From Thuidium tamariscinum (Eukaryota > Streptophyta > Bryopsida > Hypnales > Thuidiaceae): 64,000 nucleotides of DNA. Positions 10,445 through 22,340 of this stretch are shown here, piece after piece. The stretch covers positions 558,001-622,000 of the forward strand of contig OX344750.2 in NCBI GenBank assembly GCA_947034885.2. The letters run 5' to 3'. Position 1 is the stretch's first letter, and each line of letters begins with the position of its first letter. The notes beneath the pieces are model-generated. The model did not search any database, had not been told where the DNA came from, and saw only the letters and a program-made list of their open reading frames with translations. The position numbers were made by a program, and so were the translations under genes.

Positions 10445-11242
10445 CTATCTCAAGCTATTCGAATGCCTCACGACATCCATAAGCTTATTGAATTCCTTCC
10501 GATTCCTCTCATCGCACAACATTTTGCGCCCCATTTTCCCGGAACTATTATCCCTAAAGGACTTTAAGCCATCGTCTCGAGCGAAATGGAGCCGCTGGAA
10601 CCAAGGCAAAAGGTTGTCTACGAGAAATGTGTCCTTTGGACCGTTGCCCTTGTTGGTCCACGTGTCCGGGAGAACAACATTCTCTGGCTTGTTGAGAATG
10701 TGTTTGACCGGACTATCGTCGACCATGATCGTATTAGTGGGCTTGAACTTCCCTCGGTTATTAGTAAAAAGATGACTGAGGTCTTTCAAGAACAGCTCCT
10801 TGTTTGTGCCTGGCTCCTTGAATACCGTGACGTACCCCGAACTTTCCCGGCACTTAAGTGTGGTGCAGGAGTTTTGCCCGAATACAAAATCAGGGGACTT
10901 TAGCCCGTTGAAGAGGAAAATGCAAATTTCTTCAGCAGTGGGCTTTTTCATTGAGCTCCACACTGAGACGTACGCAAAGAGTGATAATTGCCGCAAGAAC
11001 TCCGCGCAGTGTGGACGGATATAAACTAATTTCGGACCCACAAGCGCGGGTATGGTTGCTGAATGTGGCTGCCTAGAGTCACGAAGAGACTTCGAAAAAC
11101 CCTTGGACTTTGCATCCTCGGTGACACAGAGAATCCCATTCAGGTCCAGGACGACGTGAAGCCACCTATCCGCCAACTTGGAACTCAATGGGACCGGAAC
11201 ACCCTCCGACGATTCCCCACGAGAACATGCAGGATCCGATCC
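10445..11242 (-). CDS. FCP1/NLI-interacting-factor-like phosphatase domain
   Basis: The exon opens after a TAG acceptor at about 11243 (GSDPACSRGESSEGV) and runs to a TAG at 10445. It encodes the FCP1-homology (HAD-type) fold: WLHVVLDLNGILCVT at the start, YIRPHCAEFLRQLSLFAYVSVWSS in the middle, and TIMVDDSPVKHILNKPENVVLP near the end. Known members dephosphorylate Ser/Thr residues (the RNA polymerase II CTD or other targets) using the motif DxDxT/V. Here that motif reads DLNGI, so the second aspartate (general acid) is Asn, and catalysis is likely reduced or lost. Many plant paralogues of this family are divergent in the same way. The exon follows a short acidic exon at 11659-11407. Confidence 0.75.
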   Translation of the reverse strand, partial: GSDPACSRGESSEGVPVPLSSKLADRWLHVVLDLNGILCVTEDAKSKGFSKSLRDSRQPHSATIPALVGPKLVYIRPHCAEFLRQLSLFAYVSVWSSMKKPTAEEICIFLFNGLKSPDFVFGQNSCTTLKCRESSGYVTVFKEPGTNKELFLKDLSHLFTNNRGKFKPTNTIMVDDSPVKHILNKPENVVLPDTWTNKGNGPKDTFLVDNLLPWFQRLHFARDDGLKSFRDNSSGKMGRKMLCDERNRKEFNKLMDVVRHSNSLR

Positions 11243-11406
11243 CTACTATCAAAACGAAGAGAGAGAATGCTAGTCACTAAACCAGCACCCTTGAATGACT
11301 TCTCTACTTAAAACCCCGTCAAACCTAGAAATCATCAAAATAAATGTCAAAAGACCATAGAAGCCATTTGCAAAGTAAAATACAAATCATGCATTCACAT
11401 CACTAA

Positions 11407-11659
11407 CCTCAACAGGAGGATCCGTTATGATATTCCCATCTTCCAAGACAACAGGGTTTAGAATCTCCAATTCCATTGTTGTGGCCTTAGGAAGTTCAAC
11501 GCCAGTACGATCAATCTCATCGGGAAGATGCAGATTATCTTCATTCGCGGATGGCTCGGAGTCCATTGTAATAGGCGCTATGACATTTGCAGTGATGCCC
11601 TTTGGAATTTCAGAATCAATGCTACATGGGACACTCACGACATTCATAGTGCTTGCCAT
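11407..11659 (-). CDS. Acidic exon upstream of the FCP1-like domain
   Basis: The frame from ATG at 11659 encodes about 84 residues rich in Glu, Asp, Pro and Val (SEPSANEDNLHLPDEIDR), ending at a likely donor (GAG/GTTAGT) at 11407/11406. It may be the first exon of a separate FCP1-like gene or an internal exon of the gene that starts near 49987. CACTA II inserted 192 bp upstream, so the original connection to 41833 is masked. No domain is recognisable. Confidence 0.5.
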
Positions 11660-11847
11660 GAAAAGGTGGTCAAAATTGAACGTGAGAATGCCGTATGAGA
11701 CTTTTACATAAAATGAGTGATATAATACAGAAGTTGATTATCAAAAATCAAAATGAAGATCCCGATGGTTTTTTCCACATTGGAGATCTGTATAACCAAA
11801 AAAGTCCGATTCCTATATTCCTACGTGACTACGTGAAAGCTATGATA

Positions 11848-11850
11848 CAC
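11848..11850. repeat. Target-site duplication CAC, left of CACTA II
   Basis: CAC precedes the CACTATAAG terminus at 11851 and recurs right after the opposite terminus at 41786-41788. A 3-bp duplication is the hallmark of CACTA insertion. Confidence 0.85.
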
Positions 11851-12157
11851 CACTATAAGAAACAGGTGTTTTTGGGAACGTTATAAAAAACAAGGAAATA
11901 CGTCACTATTGACAAGATTTCGATCAACGTTGATGTCCCCTAAAATCCGTTATAAAAAACAAGCAAAAAACGTGCCAAAATTTTTTTGGACGCGTGAAAA
12001 TGTGGCTTGTTTTTTTTTGACGTCACAGTGAGCATGGTCTTCAGAACTTTGTAGAGGGCTCCATGTGGAGGGGTTTAGCCGTCCACATAAGCTCTTTTTG
12101 TGGCGGGCAGTGCCACGTTGTAACTTTTTTCATCCAAGCCCTTGCAGACCAGGGCAA

Positions 12158-12282
12158 TGACGTGGACTTCTTGAAAATTTGAGGTGGAATCTTAAAAAAG
12201 CTGACGTGGACTTCTTGTAAAATCTGAGGTGGATTCTTAAAAATGATGACGTGGACTTCTTGAAAATCTGACGTGGACGAGC
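12158..12282 (+). repeat. 44-bp subterminal tandem repeat of CACTA II
   Basis: TGACGTGGACTTCTTG begins at 12158, 12202 and 12247, giving a 44-45 bp period; each unit continues into a TCTGAGGTGGA-like segment. It lies near the left terminus and is a good candidate for a protein-binding block. The rest of 11851-13138 has scattered GACGTC-like words and no gene. Confidence 0.75.
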
Positions 12283-13138
12283 CACGTCAGCTTTTCCTTC
12301 AGTGTTGTATGCCTGTTGGTATAGCTATGTCTTGTTTTTCTTGACATTTTTAATGACGCGTTTGTGTTTTACTTGATGTCATTTGTGACAGATGCTTGTT
12401 CACAAGAACGACAACCGAAACTCAGAATGATGTACAAGTGATTTTGCTGTGCACTATAATGCGTCGACGAGAATGTCACAATTGACATCCAACAAAGCAA
12501 TGTCAATTATCTGAAGCCATAGAGCGTGTTCCTGTGAACATTCTAGAAAACATGAAGTACAAGCATTTGTCCTCAGCGACGTCTTGACAATGGTATACAA
12601 TAGAGAAGCTTTGTTTGTGAAGACGTCTTAAAGCGTTACCACCAATGTTTCAAGTTAACAGGGTATGTCAACACTTTCCTTCCTCTCTCATGTGCCTACT
12701 CATCATTTGAGAAATCATACAACATTGATGAATCTAAAGAAATTAGTCCAAGTATAGCTCCTGCACATGAAGGGATAAAGCTCTGCAATTGCTCATGCAC
12801 GCAATAGAAGACCCTCACAATGCAATTTTGACCATGGCGTTTTGCAAGAGAAATGGAAAGCAAAGGATATGTAATTGCCAAGTACAAGGTCTTCTCCTAT
12901 ACAATATGTTCCAATGGAAGTACTAAGTTTTTTGGTAGACCTGCTCAGTCTCCCTTTAGGTAGGCCACTTGCTGCATGAACAGTAGCATGCAGAACTTCC
13001 TCATATTTGACTACTGAGAAAGAGTTCCACTTGTGTTTCGTGTGAATGAAGCCCATACAGTACTCGTCTCAGTAAACATCAAACAAAACTCATATGCCTG
13101 ACTCCCTTGACATCCAAGTGGACATGGTGGACACCGTA

Positions 13139-14473
13139 TCACTTCTTCCGACTAGCGTCGTTTTTCTTTGAGCTTCCGCCCTGTAGATTCTGTAGACAAG
13201 CACTGAACATTAGCCTTTGAATAAGGTAAACCATTCGAACTCTCTTTGCATGCATAAGAGTGACATGAGAATTTTAAGCTACAATGACGTTGAAATTTCA
13301 TGGCAATGACAGTAAAATGAACATTAGGAAGAAGGAAGTCACCTTTGATGCAGCTCCTGCTAGTTTTGGGAGACCAGCTGGCCTTGCCTTCGGTGCAGAC
13401 TTTGCTACCTTCACCGCCTGTAGTGCCTTGCCGGCACGTCGAGGCCTTCCGGAGGACTCACTGGTTGCGTCTACCTCTTCCTGTACAAAATGAGAAAAAC
13501 AAAGGAACACAATTCATTGTCACATATACTAGCATGAACAATATGGAATTGGACTTCAATTCTATAGTAGAAAAAGGATAGCATGCATTTATAGAGAAAG
13601 AAGGGTTCAAATCCCTTCGACACTGAAGACATTATTAGAAGAAATTAGTTATATGACAAACACCGAACTCAGAGCATGTTTTCTCTAATGCATCCACCTG
13701 TCCCTGAAGACGTCCATGAGGACGTTCTTCTTGACAGGGTACAACGTCCTCTACAACGAGTTCCATTGACATTGTACACCTTCCTTTCTCTTTTAGGTAG
13801 ACTCAGAGCATTCGCGCAATGTGAGGTCAAGAAATCTTGGACATACCTCGGCTTCTTGTACCTGCACTACTGTAGGCAAGCTACCCTGTTCTTCGTCAAC
13901 ATTACCTTCATGCACAGCTACGACGCCCTCGCTGCTTTGTTTCCCTCCGTCATTTGCTCCAATGGAGTTAGCATCCCCGCCTTCGTCATCTCCCTCATTC
14001 CCTGCAGCATTGGTTAACGCCTCTCCTGATTTTGTGACTCCCGCTTCAATACCGGTTGTCTTGTCCTCCGTGACATCACCGTGCACGTGTTGTGCGTCCT
14101 CTTCGACATCAAGATGAACAGGTTCCACGTTCATAGGAGCGGCATTAATGGGAGGCTGAACCGGAGTTGGCTCTGGCACCACTTCCTGGACTGCCGCTGC
14201 CGCTGTGGTGTCTTTCTTGGAGTTTCCGTGCTTCCCACCTCGACTCTCAAGAATTTGGTGCATCATCTCTTCCAGCCGCTTCTGGGACAACGTGACATTC
14301 TCCCCGAGAATTGTGACGCTCTTCTCCAACTCCGACACACGTGCCCGCACTTCGTCCATGTCTTTCTTGTGATCAGGTCGGGACTTCTTCTTCTCTTCCT
14401 GCCTCCGCTTGAACTCCTTCTGGACTTCATCATCCACCTCAGCATCAAAGGGTGCACGGCCCTTCAACATAGT
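13139..14473 (-). CDS. TNPA-like gene of CACTA II, 3' exons
   Basis: Three spliced exons can be read on the minus strand. 14473-13848 gives LKGRAPFDAEVDDEVQKEF, a strongly charged coiled coil (KKDMDEVRARVSELEKSV) and a long acidic tail, ending at GAG/GTATGT. 13480-13343 gives EEVDATSESSGRPRRAGKAL, a lysine/proline-rich, AT-hook-like stretch (GRPRR), ending at AAG/GTGACT. 13189-13139 gives NLQGGSSKKNDASRKK and a TGA. The acceptors are clear for all three. In En/Spm elements the second gene makes a DNA-binding accessory protein. The 5' exons lie beyond the nested hAT at 31587-34476. All exon phases are open here. Confidence 0.6.
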
Positions 14474-14626
14474 CTACATCACCCACCATGCATTGCAAAG
14501 AAAGAATGAAGTGAGTATCATCTTCTCGACCGCATGAAGAGGAATCGAGCGACTTCCTATCCTTCGCCGCATGAGGAAGTACAAGTCTTACACGTTCATT
14601 TTGACGTCATAGAAGACAAAGACTGT

Positions 14627-14634
14627 CTTTTTTG
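14627..14634. repeat. 8-bp target duplication CTTTTTTG, left of hAT copy 1
   Basis: CTTTTTTG at 14627-14634 is repeated exactly at 31511-31518, on the other side of the element. An 8-bp duplication is diagnostic of hAT insertion. Confidence 0.95.
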
Positions 14635-14639
14635 CAGGG

Positions 14640-15130
14640 TTGCTTCCGTCGCATCACGTCCGTCCGTCAGGATGTCCGTCCGCTGACGTGACGGGGAGCC
14701 GAGCGTCCGTCAGGATGAAATTCACGACAGAATCCGCGACAGAGGATGAAAAATCGTGACAGCGGTCGTGGACGCCCTCACGGACGACCTCCGTGGACGG
14801 CCTGGAAGGACGTGCTCGGTGGACAGTTCCGATGGACGGTCCTGGCTGACTGGACGGCTTGGATGGACACTCTGGGTTCTGCGGACGGTCCGGATCCGGT
14901 GGACGGTTTTAGGGGACGGCCCCGCTCGCGGGGTATGGACGGCCCCGATGGACAGGACGTCCAATGGACGGCCTGGACAGACGCCTCCAAATCGACGGTC
15001 TGGGTACGGTCTACGCTTGGGAAGGACGGCTTGGATTGAGAGGAAGGTTGGACGGCCTGGGTTCGATGGACGGCCTGGCCGTGCCGTCGACGGTCAGGAT
15101 GGACGGCCTGGGCTCCGTGGACTGGAACTC
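14640..15130 (+). repeat. GACGG-rich array, left subterminal
   Basis: This GC-rich block of about 490 bp is built from degenerate GGACGGCCTGG, GTCGACGG and GTCCGTCC words immediately inside the left terminus. Open frames through it are artefacts of the repeat. Unlike the three other such arrays in the element, no gene or TATA box follows it directly. Confidence 0.85.
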
Positions 15131-15277
15131 TTTATTTGTAAGACTTAAAAGTCTGAGTTCATATTCGCAATCAAAATTTTCTCATTAGTCTATGAGGTTT
15201 AACCATCTCTCAAAAAATAATTTCCCATGGTTTTGTATTTTAGGCCTTCCATAGTCTAAATATAATATATATTCTGT

Positions 15278-16530
15278 ATTTAAAAAAAAGGTTTTGGTGG
15301 TTTGAATCAAAAAAAAGGAAATGGTTTGAATGAAAATAACGTTAATGGTTTGGAATTGTGAATAAAAAAAAATGTAAAACTGGTTTTGAAAAAAAATGTG
15401 TTAATTGTTCGAATAAAAAAATTATGGAAATGGTTTGAATTAAAAAAATGTTAATGGTTTGAAATGTTGAATGAAAAAAAAATATAGAAAGGGTTTGGAA
15501 AAAAATGTGTTAATGGCTCGACCAAAAAAATTTGGAAATGGATTGGGAAAAAAATGTGATTAGGGTTTGACTAAAAGAAATATGGAAATGGGTTGAAATG
15601 TTGGAAAAACAAATTTAGAAATGGTTTGGAGAAAAAATGTGTTAATTGTTTGACTAGAATAAATATGGAAATGGTTTAGGGTAAAAAAATGGCCAAGTTT
15701 TGAGTAAAGAAAAACGGTAATGGTATAGGGTGTTAGAAAGAAAAATATAGAAATGGTTTGGAAAAAAGATGGGTTAATGGTTCGACTAAAAAAAATATGG
15801 AAATGGTTTGAATCAAAGAAAAAGAAAAAGGAAATGCTTTGAATTAAAAAAAAGTTAATAATTTGAAATGTTGAATACAAAAAAATATAGAAATGGTTTG
15901 GAAAAAAAATGTGTTCATGTTTCGACTAAAAAATATATGAAAATGCTTCGAATAAAAAAAAATATGGAAATGGGTTGAATAAAAAAAAAGGCAATGGTTT
16001 GAAAGGTTGGAAAAAAACTTATAGAAAGGGTCGTGAAAAAAAATGTCTTAATGGTTTGACTAAAAAAAATATGGAAATAAGTTGGAAAGAAAATGTGTTT
16101 AGGGTTTGATTAAAAATAATATGGAAATGGTTTGAAAAAAAAACTTTCATGGTTTGAAATGTTGAATAAAAAACATTTAGAAATGGTTTGGAAAAAAAAT
16201 GTTAATGCCTTAATGGTTAAGGCTCAAATTGGAAATAGTTTGAATCAATAAAATGGGAATGCTTTGAATAAAAAAGAACGTTGATGGTTTGAAATGTGGA
16301 CGACAAAAAAATATAGAAATGGTTTAAAAAAATGTGTTCATGGTTCGACTAATAAAAATATGGAAATGGGTTCAATCTAAAATATGGAAAGGGTTTGAAT
16401 CTAACAAATGGAAATGGGTTAGGGTAAAAAAATGGTTATGGTTTGACATGTGGAAAAAAAAATGTGGAAAAATGCGGTGGGAAAAACTTGGGTTAATGGT
16501 TTGATTAAAAAAATTCGAAATGGTGGGAAT
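15278..16530 (+). repeat. AT-rich degenerate array (GGAAATGGTTTGAA units)
   Basis: Over 1.2 kb, short units such as ATATGGAAATGGTTTGAA and ATGTGTTAATGGTTCGAC alternate with A runs, without a fixed period. A shorter block of the same words in the opposite orientation lies at 21913-22340. Together they make long, imperfect inverted repeats either side of the RING gene. Confidence 0.85.
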
Positions 16531-16896
16531 CAAAAACAAAAGCATATATACTTGTGGCATATGTAAAAAATAGAATTTTGGCAATTTTTAAAAGTGAACT
16601 TACAAAATCTACTTTAAGTGAAAGTATGGCATTGGATTTAAATGAACTTGTTGCACATACATTTCAAGCAAACGTATTGAGTATTCTTTTCATTTGTTCA
16701 TGGTTAAGTTTTCAGTTTAAGTGTTTAACAAACAATACAGTTGTACGAGAAAAATGAAAATGCTTCATTGCCCAAAAAATGTACTTTTGCAACATGAGCA
16801 ACAAACGCTCGTAAATGGTCGTCATAGCCAAATACTATTTACAATACTAATATACTATACATCCGTCTAATGGCCTAACTCATCACCAGAAGGTAT

Positions 16897-19281
16897 TCAA
16901 CCTTGTTCTGGTTCTACAATGCCTCTGCCTATACTATTTCTCAAAAAATCTTGCAATCCTTCTCTAGATTGCAAACTGTTCAACGTAGCCACTACGGTCC
17001 GATCATATCGATCGTGCAAGTAGGAAGAAATGGTTGACAACATTTACACCTCATTGAACGTAGTGTCTTCGATGAACCTCATTTGTGCCTCATGATCCAT
17101 GTCTTGGAGTATTCCGATAGGATTTCCACTAGAGTCAAAAACCACATTCTCTGGATGTGGTCAGCGCACGAACTCCTGTCGGTCCAAGTCCCAATGGCCA
17201 CCAGCAAGTTGGCCAAAAAATACTCGCCGCCCTGGATCGCCCGCACTAATCAGCTTCTTGCACACCTCCGTAATCTTCGCATCATCGTTCCACGGAATGT
17301 CTTGCACGCTGCGCACGGCGAGGTGTCTACTGTCATGGCCCCACTTCCACATCCATATCATGTCATTACCCCAACTCCCTCTATTCTCATCGCCAGGCAA
17401 GTTCTCTTCGTTCAACTCGAAGTGTGGGGGCATGTAATCCTCCAACCCAAATTGGATGTACAACCGCCGGTGCAAAGGAGCCTTGCATTGTGCGCACCGC
17501 TTTCTTGTGACCATGTGCGGAATGAGACATCCGGGGTGGTACATATGTCCACACGTTCCAAGGCAAAATCCACCCTCGGGTCCAAACGGTTCCATGCAAA
17601 TCGTGCACGTCGTTCCATCCTTCACAAACTCGGGAACTATGGGCCACAGTAAGGGGGCATTGCCTTCTCTATCCACGGGCCCGTATCGATATCTCGCGGT
17701 GTTGAATTGGAAGTCTAGATGCGGATGCCCGTCCCAATCAATGCTTCCATTATCTCGATTTTGGGGCAATGTAACTGGAAACATATCCTCCAGTCGGGCC
17801 CACGATGTCAAGCCAAAATAACGTTGGCTACCATCTCTAAATTCTGCAGCTATTCTCCTGACTTCACGCTGCAGTTGTGCGACCTCGTTCATAGCCAAAG
17901 TGCATGCCAATCTCATGTTGCTCATGGCAAGCAACTTTTGCTCCCTCGTAGTTGACGTTTGTTGCAACAATCTATCCTTCATGGCATTTACAAATGCCAA
18001 CTCGTCCTGTAGTCCCTCCAAAGCCGCTGATACAGTCTCCATGTTGGCCTTGGCCTCATTGCACTCGCCCTCTGCACGCTCCGCTCGTGCCACAAGGGCA
18101 TCGTATGCCACGCGCTCAACGCTTATGAACTCTTGGCCCAATGCATCTGTTGATTGGGTTGCCGCATTTGAACTCTCACCACGAAAATGTGGTGTTGGGA
18201 ATATACCATGAGGCCGCACCCGGCGCACCGTCAATGGGTCAGCTGGCTCAATTAGACCATATGTGGCCCGCTCCACGACCTCATCCAATGGTGGAGTGCC
18301 ATCCGTGCTTTGGCGACGTTCACGTTCAAGCAAGTCAATGTTACTTGCTAGTAACTTAGCATTCGTTTCCTCCAAAGCCTTCACTCGTGCGTTGTGGGCT
18401 TGTACCTCCATCTCGTGCCTTCGCTCAGCTTCTGCACCATCCTCACGCAGCTTAATCACCAATGCACGTAATGCCTCTAATTCCCCATTTGCTCCAAATA
18501 CTTCATTAATTGTCATGGACGAGGGAATTGGGTGAATGGCGAGTGGCATGGGCTCGCTTGGACCCGCAATGGGCGCCTCCAATTCGGGAGCCACCGGATT
18601 TTGTTCGTTGGCGCCTTGAGGTGCATTGTCGACCTCCATGGGGTCCGCGGCCGCCGCTTCGTCCCCTTGTGCCCCAGCCACTCCTTCGCCTTCCAATTGC
18701 ACTTCAGGATTTGGTGGAATTCTACGGCTTTTAGTAGGGAAACGGCCGCCCCGTTGTTTAGCCGGATACGTGTTCCAATCCACGTCCTTGCCCAAAAAAA
18801 CCTCCGCATACGCCATTTGACACAATGCGAGGGTCCCATCCTTCTTCGAGAGGGTCCCCCAAAGTGCCAATGCCACCTCGGTCAACCGCTTCTTGAACGT
18901 TGGGTGTACGCAATACTTGATCAATGCAACGCCAGATCGCACTTGCGTCTCATTTCTCTCCCGTGGAAAATGGCGGTTGATGTGGGCCCAGTCCACGTAT
19001 CTCTGACATGTGGTGCGGGTCCATGGCTCAAGCGCCTGTTCCCACCCGTGCCCGACCAAAACTTCTCCAGTGTTGAAAGTCGCCCAGTCTACAGTGCTCC
19101 TGTTCCCACGACGCCTCCTATGTGGAGGTTCACCTTCATGGGTTACCATCTCCTGGTTTTCTACCACTGGGGGGTGATTTCCAGGAACTACCACCTCCTG
19201 GTTCTCTGCCATGGGGGGGTTCTCCACATGTATTACCATCTCTAGTGGGTTTAAGGCCATAGTACCTGCACACAATGCCAC
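16897..19281 (-). pseudogene. RING-H2 coiled-coil protein carried by hAT (copy 1)
   Basis: The frame from ATG at 19281 encodes 706 residues to a TGA at 17161-17163. In the second copy this codon is CAA and the frame continues another 88 residues to SIGRGIVEPEQG, giving a 794-residue full form. The N-terminal third (STVDWATFNTGEV to about residue 170) is unfamiliar. Residues about 265-320 and 400-480 are predicted coiled coil. The RING-H2 finger is C559, C562, C577, H579, H582, C585, C596 and C599, in the context CTICMEPF to RCAQCKAP. RING-H2 proteins are usually ubiquitin E3 ligases, so an E3-like role is inferred. A TATA box (19462-19468) and a GACGG array lie upstream. The truncation leaves the RING intact. 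Confidence 0.85.
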
Positions 19282-19461
19282 AACACGGTATGTATGTACA
19301 GATGACTATGCTCTGCCTCCTGTTGCGTGAGGGCAACTGGAATGTGGCAAAGCAATAGCCAAATGCTTGACTTCCTCCCGAATTGCAATGCAAAGCTTTT
19401 TTCAAGCTAGGACAGAGCAACTCAAGAGAGAAAGCAAGGTTAATTGTGGCTGAATTTGGGA

Positions 19462-19468
19462 TTTATAC
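19462..19468 (-). promoter_or_regulatory. TATA box of the RING gene
   Basis: The minus strand reads GAGTATAAATCCC here, about 180 bp before the ATG at 19281 and just downstream of the GACGG array. It is conserved in copy 2 at 57736-57742. Confidence 0.6.
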
Positions 19469-19534
19469 TCCCCATTACCAAGCCTCGTTAGGAGTGTTAA
19501 TTTGTGTCTAATCACATCGCCATGCACCACTTGG

Positions 19535-20315
19535 AGCCGTTGATGCGGACGGCCATCGACGGCTGGGGCGTCCAGGGAGCGTCGACGGAGGTTCGGGAGG
19601 CCGTCGACAGCTTCGGGATGACGTCACAGAGGCCGTCCACAGGTCCGGCGCCGTCAACGAGTTCGAAAACACTCATGAGTTCGAAAATCCATAATTACTC
19701 CGCCGAATTGCAAATTCGATGGCCAAAAATGGCTCTTCGTGACGGCCTGCCCGTGGTCTTGGACGGCCACTGTTCCGCTGTGGACAACCTGCCCGGACAG
19801 GTCAACGCTCCGGCCCGCAGCCAAATTCGTTGCGGACGGCCTGCCCAGGTCTTGGACGGGCCTGTGTTGCTGGATGGTTTTCTGGACGCCCTCCGTCCCC
19901 GTGACGGCCTGCTCAGGGCCTCGACGGCCAGGGAGGACTGACCCCTCTATTGCCCCTCCGGAGGGTAAATGTAAAAAATTCCCCCCTAATTTGTGCCGAT
20001 TAAATTTTAGATTTCAACACGTCCCCTAGCTAAATCGAGGTCTCTGATTCCAAATAAGAATTCAGAATTTGCAAAAAAGAATTTGTGTGAAAAATAAAAG
20101 AAATTCCAGGGTTTTCTGCAAGGGTAAAAAAGGGGCAATAGAGGGGTTAGTCCTCCCTGGCCGTCCTGGACAGGCCCGTCTTCCTGGACGGTTTTAGGGA
20201 CGCCCTCCGTTCCTGTGACGGCCTGCCCAGGTCCTGGACGGGCCCGTCTTCCTGGACGGTTTTCTGGACGCTCTCCGTCCCCGTGACGGCCTGCCCAGGT
20301 CCTGGACGGGCCCAA
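19535..20315. repeat. GACGG-rich arrays upstream of the RING gene
   Basis: Two blocks, 19535-19935 and about 20155-20315, are built of GACGGCCTGCCC, GTCGACGG and GTCCTGGACGG words and separated by about 200 bp of AT-rich DNA. They flank the point where the RING promoter would begin. The two blocks face each other as partial inverted repeats: AGGGAGGACTGACCCC near 19930 and GGGGTTAGTCCTCCCT near 20140. Confidence 0.8.
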
Positions 20316-21912
20316 TAGGTGGGCCCAATATATACTGAATTTCAATTAGGCAGGTGGAATCCAATTAGACAGCCAAGATCCAATTACGCAATTGGTATTC
20401 ATTTAGGCAGTTGAGATGCAATAAGCTGTAAGACAGCAGAATTTTAATGTGGGTGAACTGGTGAAGATTGCCAATGCAGTACCTGTATACTGTAATTTTT
20501 ATTGGAGCTCAGTGAGTTAACATTCACAGCTTGCATTTCTTTTTAAAAAAATTTGGGATTCATTCATGGTTGTGACAAGTGTGTGACTCATTCAGATCTT
20601 GTATTTCTTTTTAAATTTTTTTGGGATTCATGATTGTGACAAGTGTGTTAGCCATGTATGCATGGTAGGAAGCAAAGATTGCACTTATTTAAATTAAGAG
20701 TTGATTTGCCTTTTTCGTGTATGTCTTTAGATGAAAATATTTTTAGTTTATTTTTCAGTCAAGGAGAAATAGATGAGGAATCTAATACAAGTTGTTTCAT
20801 ATTTTTTGGAAGAAAAATTGAATTAATTATTAATTTTCAAACACAATTTGTCATAGGACCCTATTTGTGATCAGTAAGCCTTGAAAATCTATACATGCAC
20901 AGTTTCTAAAAGAATCTGGTTTGGTGAATAAACTAGTAATGCAACATGTAAAAAATGGTTTGAAATGGTTTCTAAATGTGTCCCTTTCAAAATCTGAAAT
21001 GAATTCTTCAATTAATCATTATTTCAAAACAATTTCACATTTGAAAGAAGGTAGTTTAACAACCATTTTTTATTTTGAATAAAATTAGTAGACACCTATA
21101 AGTACACTTAGTTACGATTGAATCCATTGTAACTCTAAAACCATCCATTCATATAGTAAAAATCAAATCTTAGCATGCTTCAATATAATCCACAATTAGT
21201 TTCCTCACAATGAGCTTTCCAATTCAGATTTCAGACCCTCCTATAGTCCTATTAAGCAGATAAAAAAGCCTGCATAGTTTATTAACCTCCGTGTGAGCTT
21301 CCTACCATAATAGTTGATTTGAGAGCAAGAGGTCCTTGAACTTCTTCATTTTAAATGTTAGAATGGATTTGCAGACTTACTGATACTTGTGTTTTTAAAC
21401 ACAATCGGCTTATTAAATTCCCTAAGTTTTCCTTATTATATAAATGAATGTGAATATGCTCTTGTGCCTTTAAATTGGTTTTAAATATTGCATTAATTAG
21501 GATTGTATACTATAGTTTAATTTCTCTATTGTGTGCTTTGTTTTCTTATAAATGGTGAAATATAAATAGTTGTAGCTTTGATTTTTGATTTTCAAACTCT
21601 TTAGTGGCATATAGATAGCATATGCTGTGCGTTTCACCATGTTCTTAGTTCATCAAAATCCTTGAAGCTCACATGTTTCCTTGTATACAATGTTTTTGAT
21701 CTTCTCAATATTTTGTAATTATGAAATGTAGAAAAAAAATAGGGTGTTCAAAAATAGTCCTTCAAAGAATTTACAAAAGAAAATAGGGTACTCTAAAATA
21801 CACTCCGGTAGCTTTATTCTACTAATAGGGAGGGAAAAAAACATGAGAAGGACATAAATACCCCCCCATTAAATACCCCATTATCGCACGTGGTTACCAA
21901 AAGATAAAGGGG
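20316..21912. other. AT-rich spacer inside hAT copy 1
   Basis: About 1.6 kb of AT-rich DNA with only short chance frames. It is conserved nearly base for base in the second copy (58591-60186). I see no gene or RNA structure in it. Confidence 0.6.
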
Positions 21913-22340
21913 GTGAACCCCCAAGTCTATTATTCAAACCATTCCCATTTTTTTTATTCAAACCTTTCCCATTTTTTTTATTCAAACCATTCCCATTTTT
22001 TTTATTCAAACCATTTCCACATTTTTTTCCAAACCAAATCATTTCCATATTTTTTTAGTCGATCCATTAACCCATTTTTTGGTCCAAATCCCTTCTATAT
22101 ATTTTTGCCCAACACCCGAAACCATTAACGTTTTGCTTTATTCACACCACTTCCATTTTGGGGATTCAAACCTTTTCCCTATTTTTTTTAATTGAACCAT
22201 TAACACATTTTTTTCCAACCCATTTCCACATTTTTTTTATTCGAACAGGGCTCGACAATTTCTTTCCAAACCCTTTCTATATTTTTTTGGGGTAACTTTT
22301 TTAACCCTTTGACGTGTATTTTTGGTTCAAACCATTAACA
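21913..22340 (-). repeat. Inverted counterpart of the AT-rich array
   Basis: Units such as TTATTCAAACCATTCCC and TTTTTCCAAACC are the reverse complement of the units at 15278-16530. About 80 bp of this block are missing from the second copy together with the following DNA. Confidence 0.8.

Noticed and set aside
20007-20345. Small genes within the hAT spacers (also 20658-20870 and 58933-59145)
   Set aside because: They are conserved between copies only because the whole element is; no domain, no start context, and AT-rich or repeat composition.
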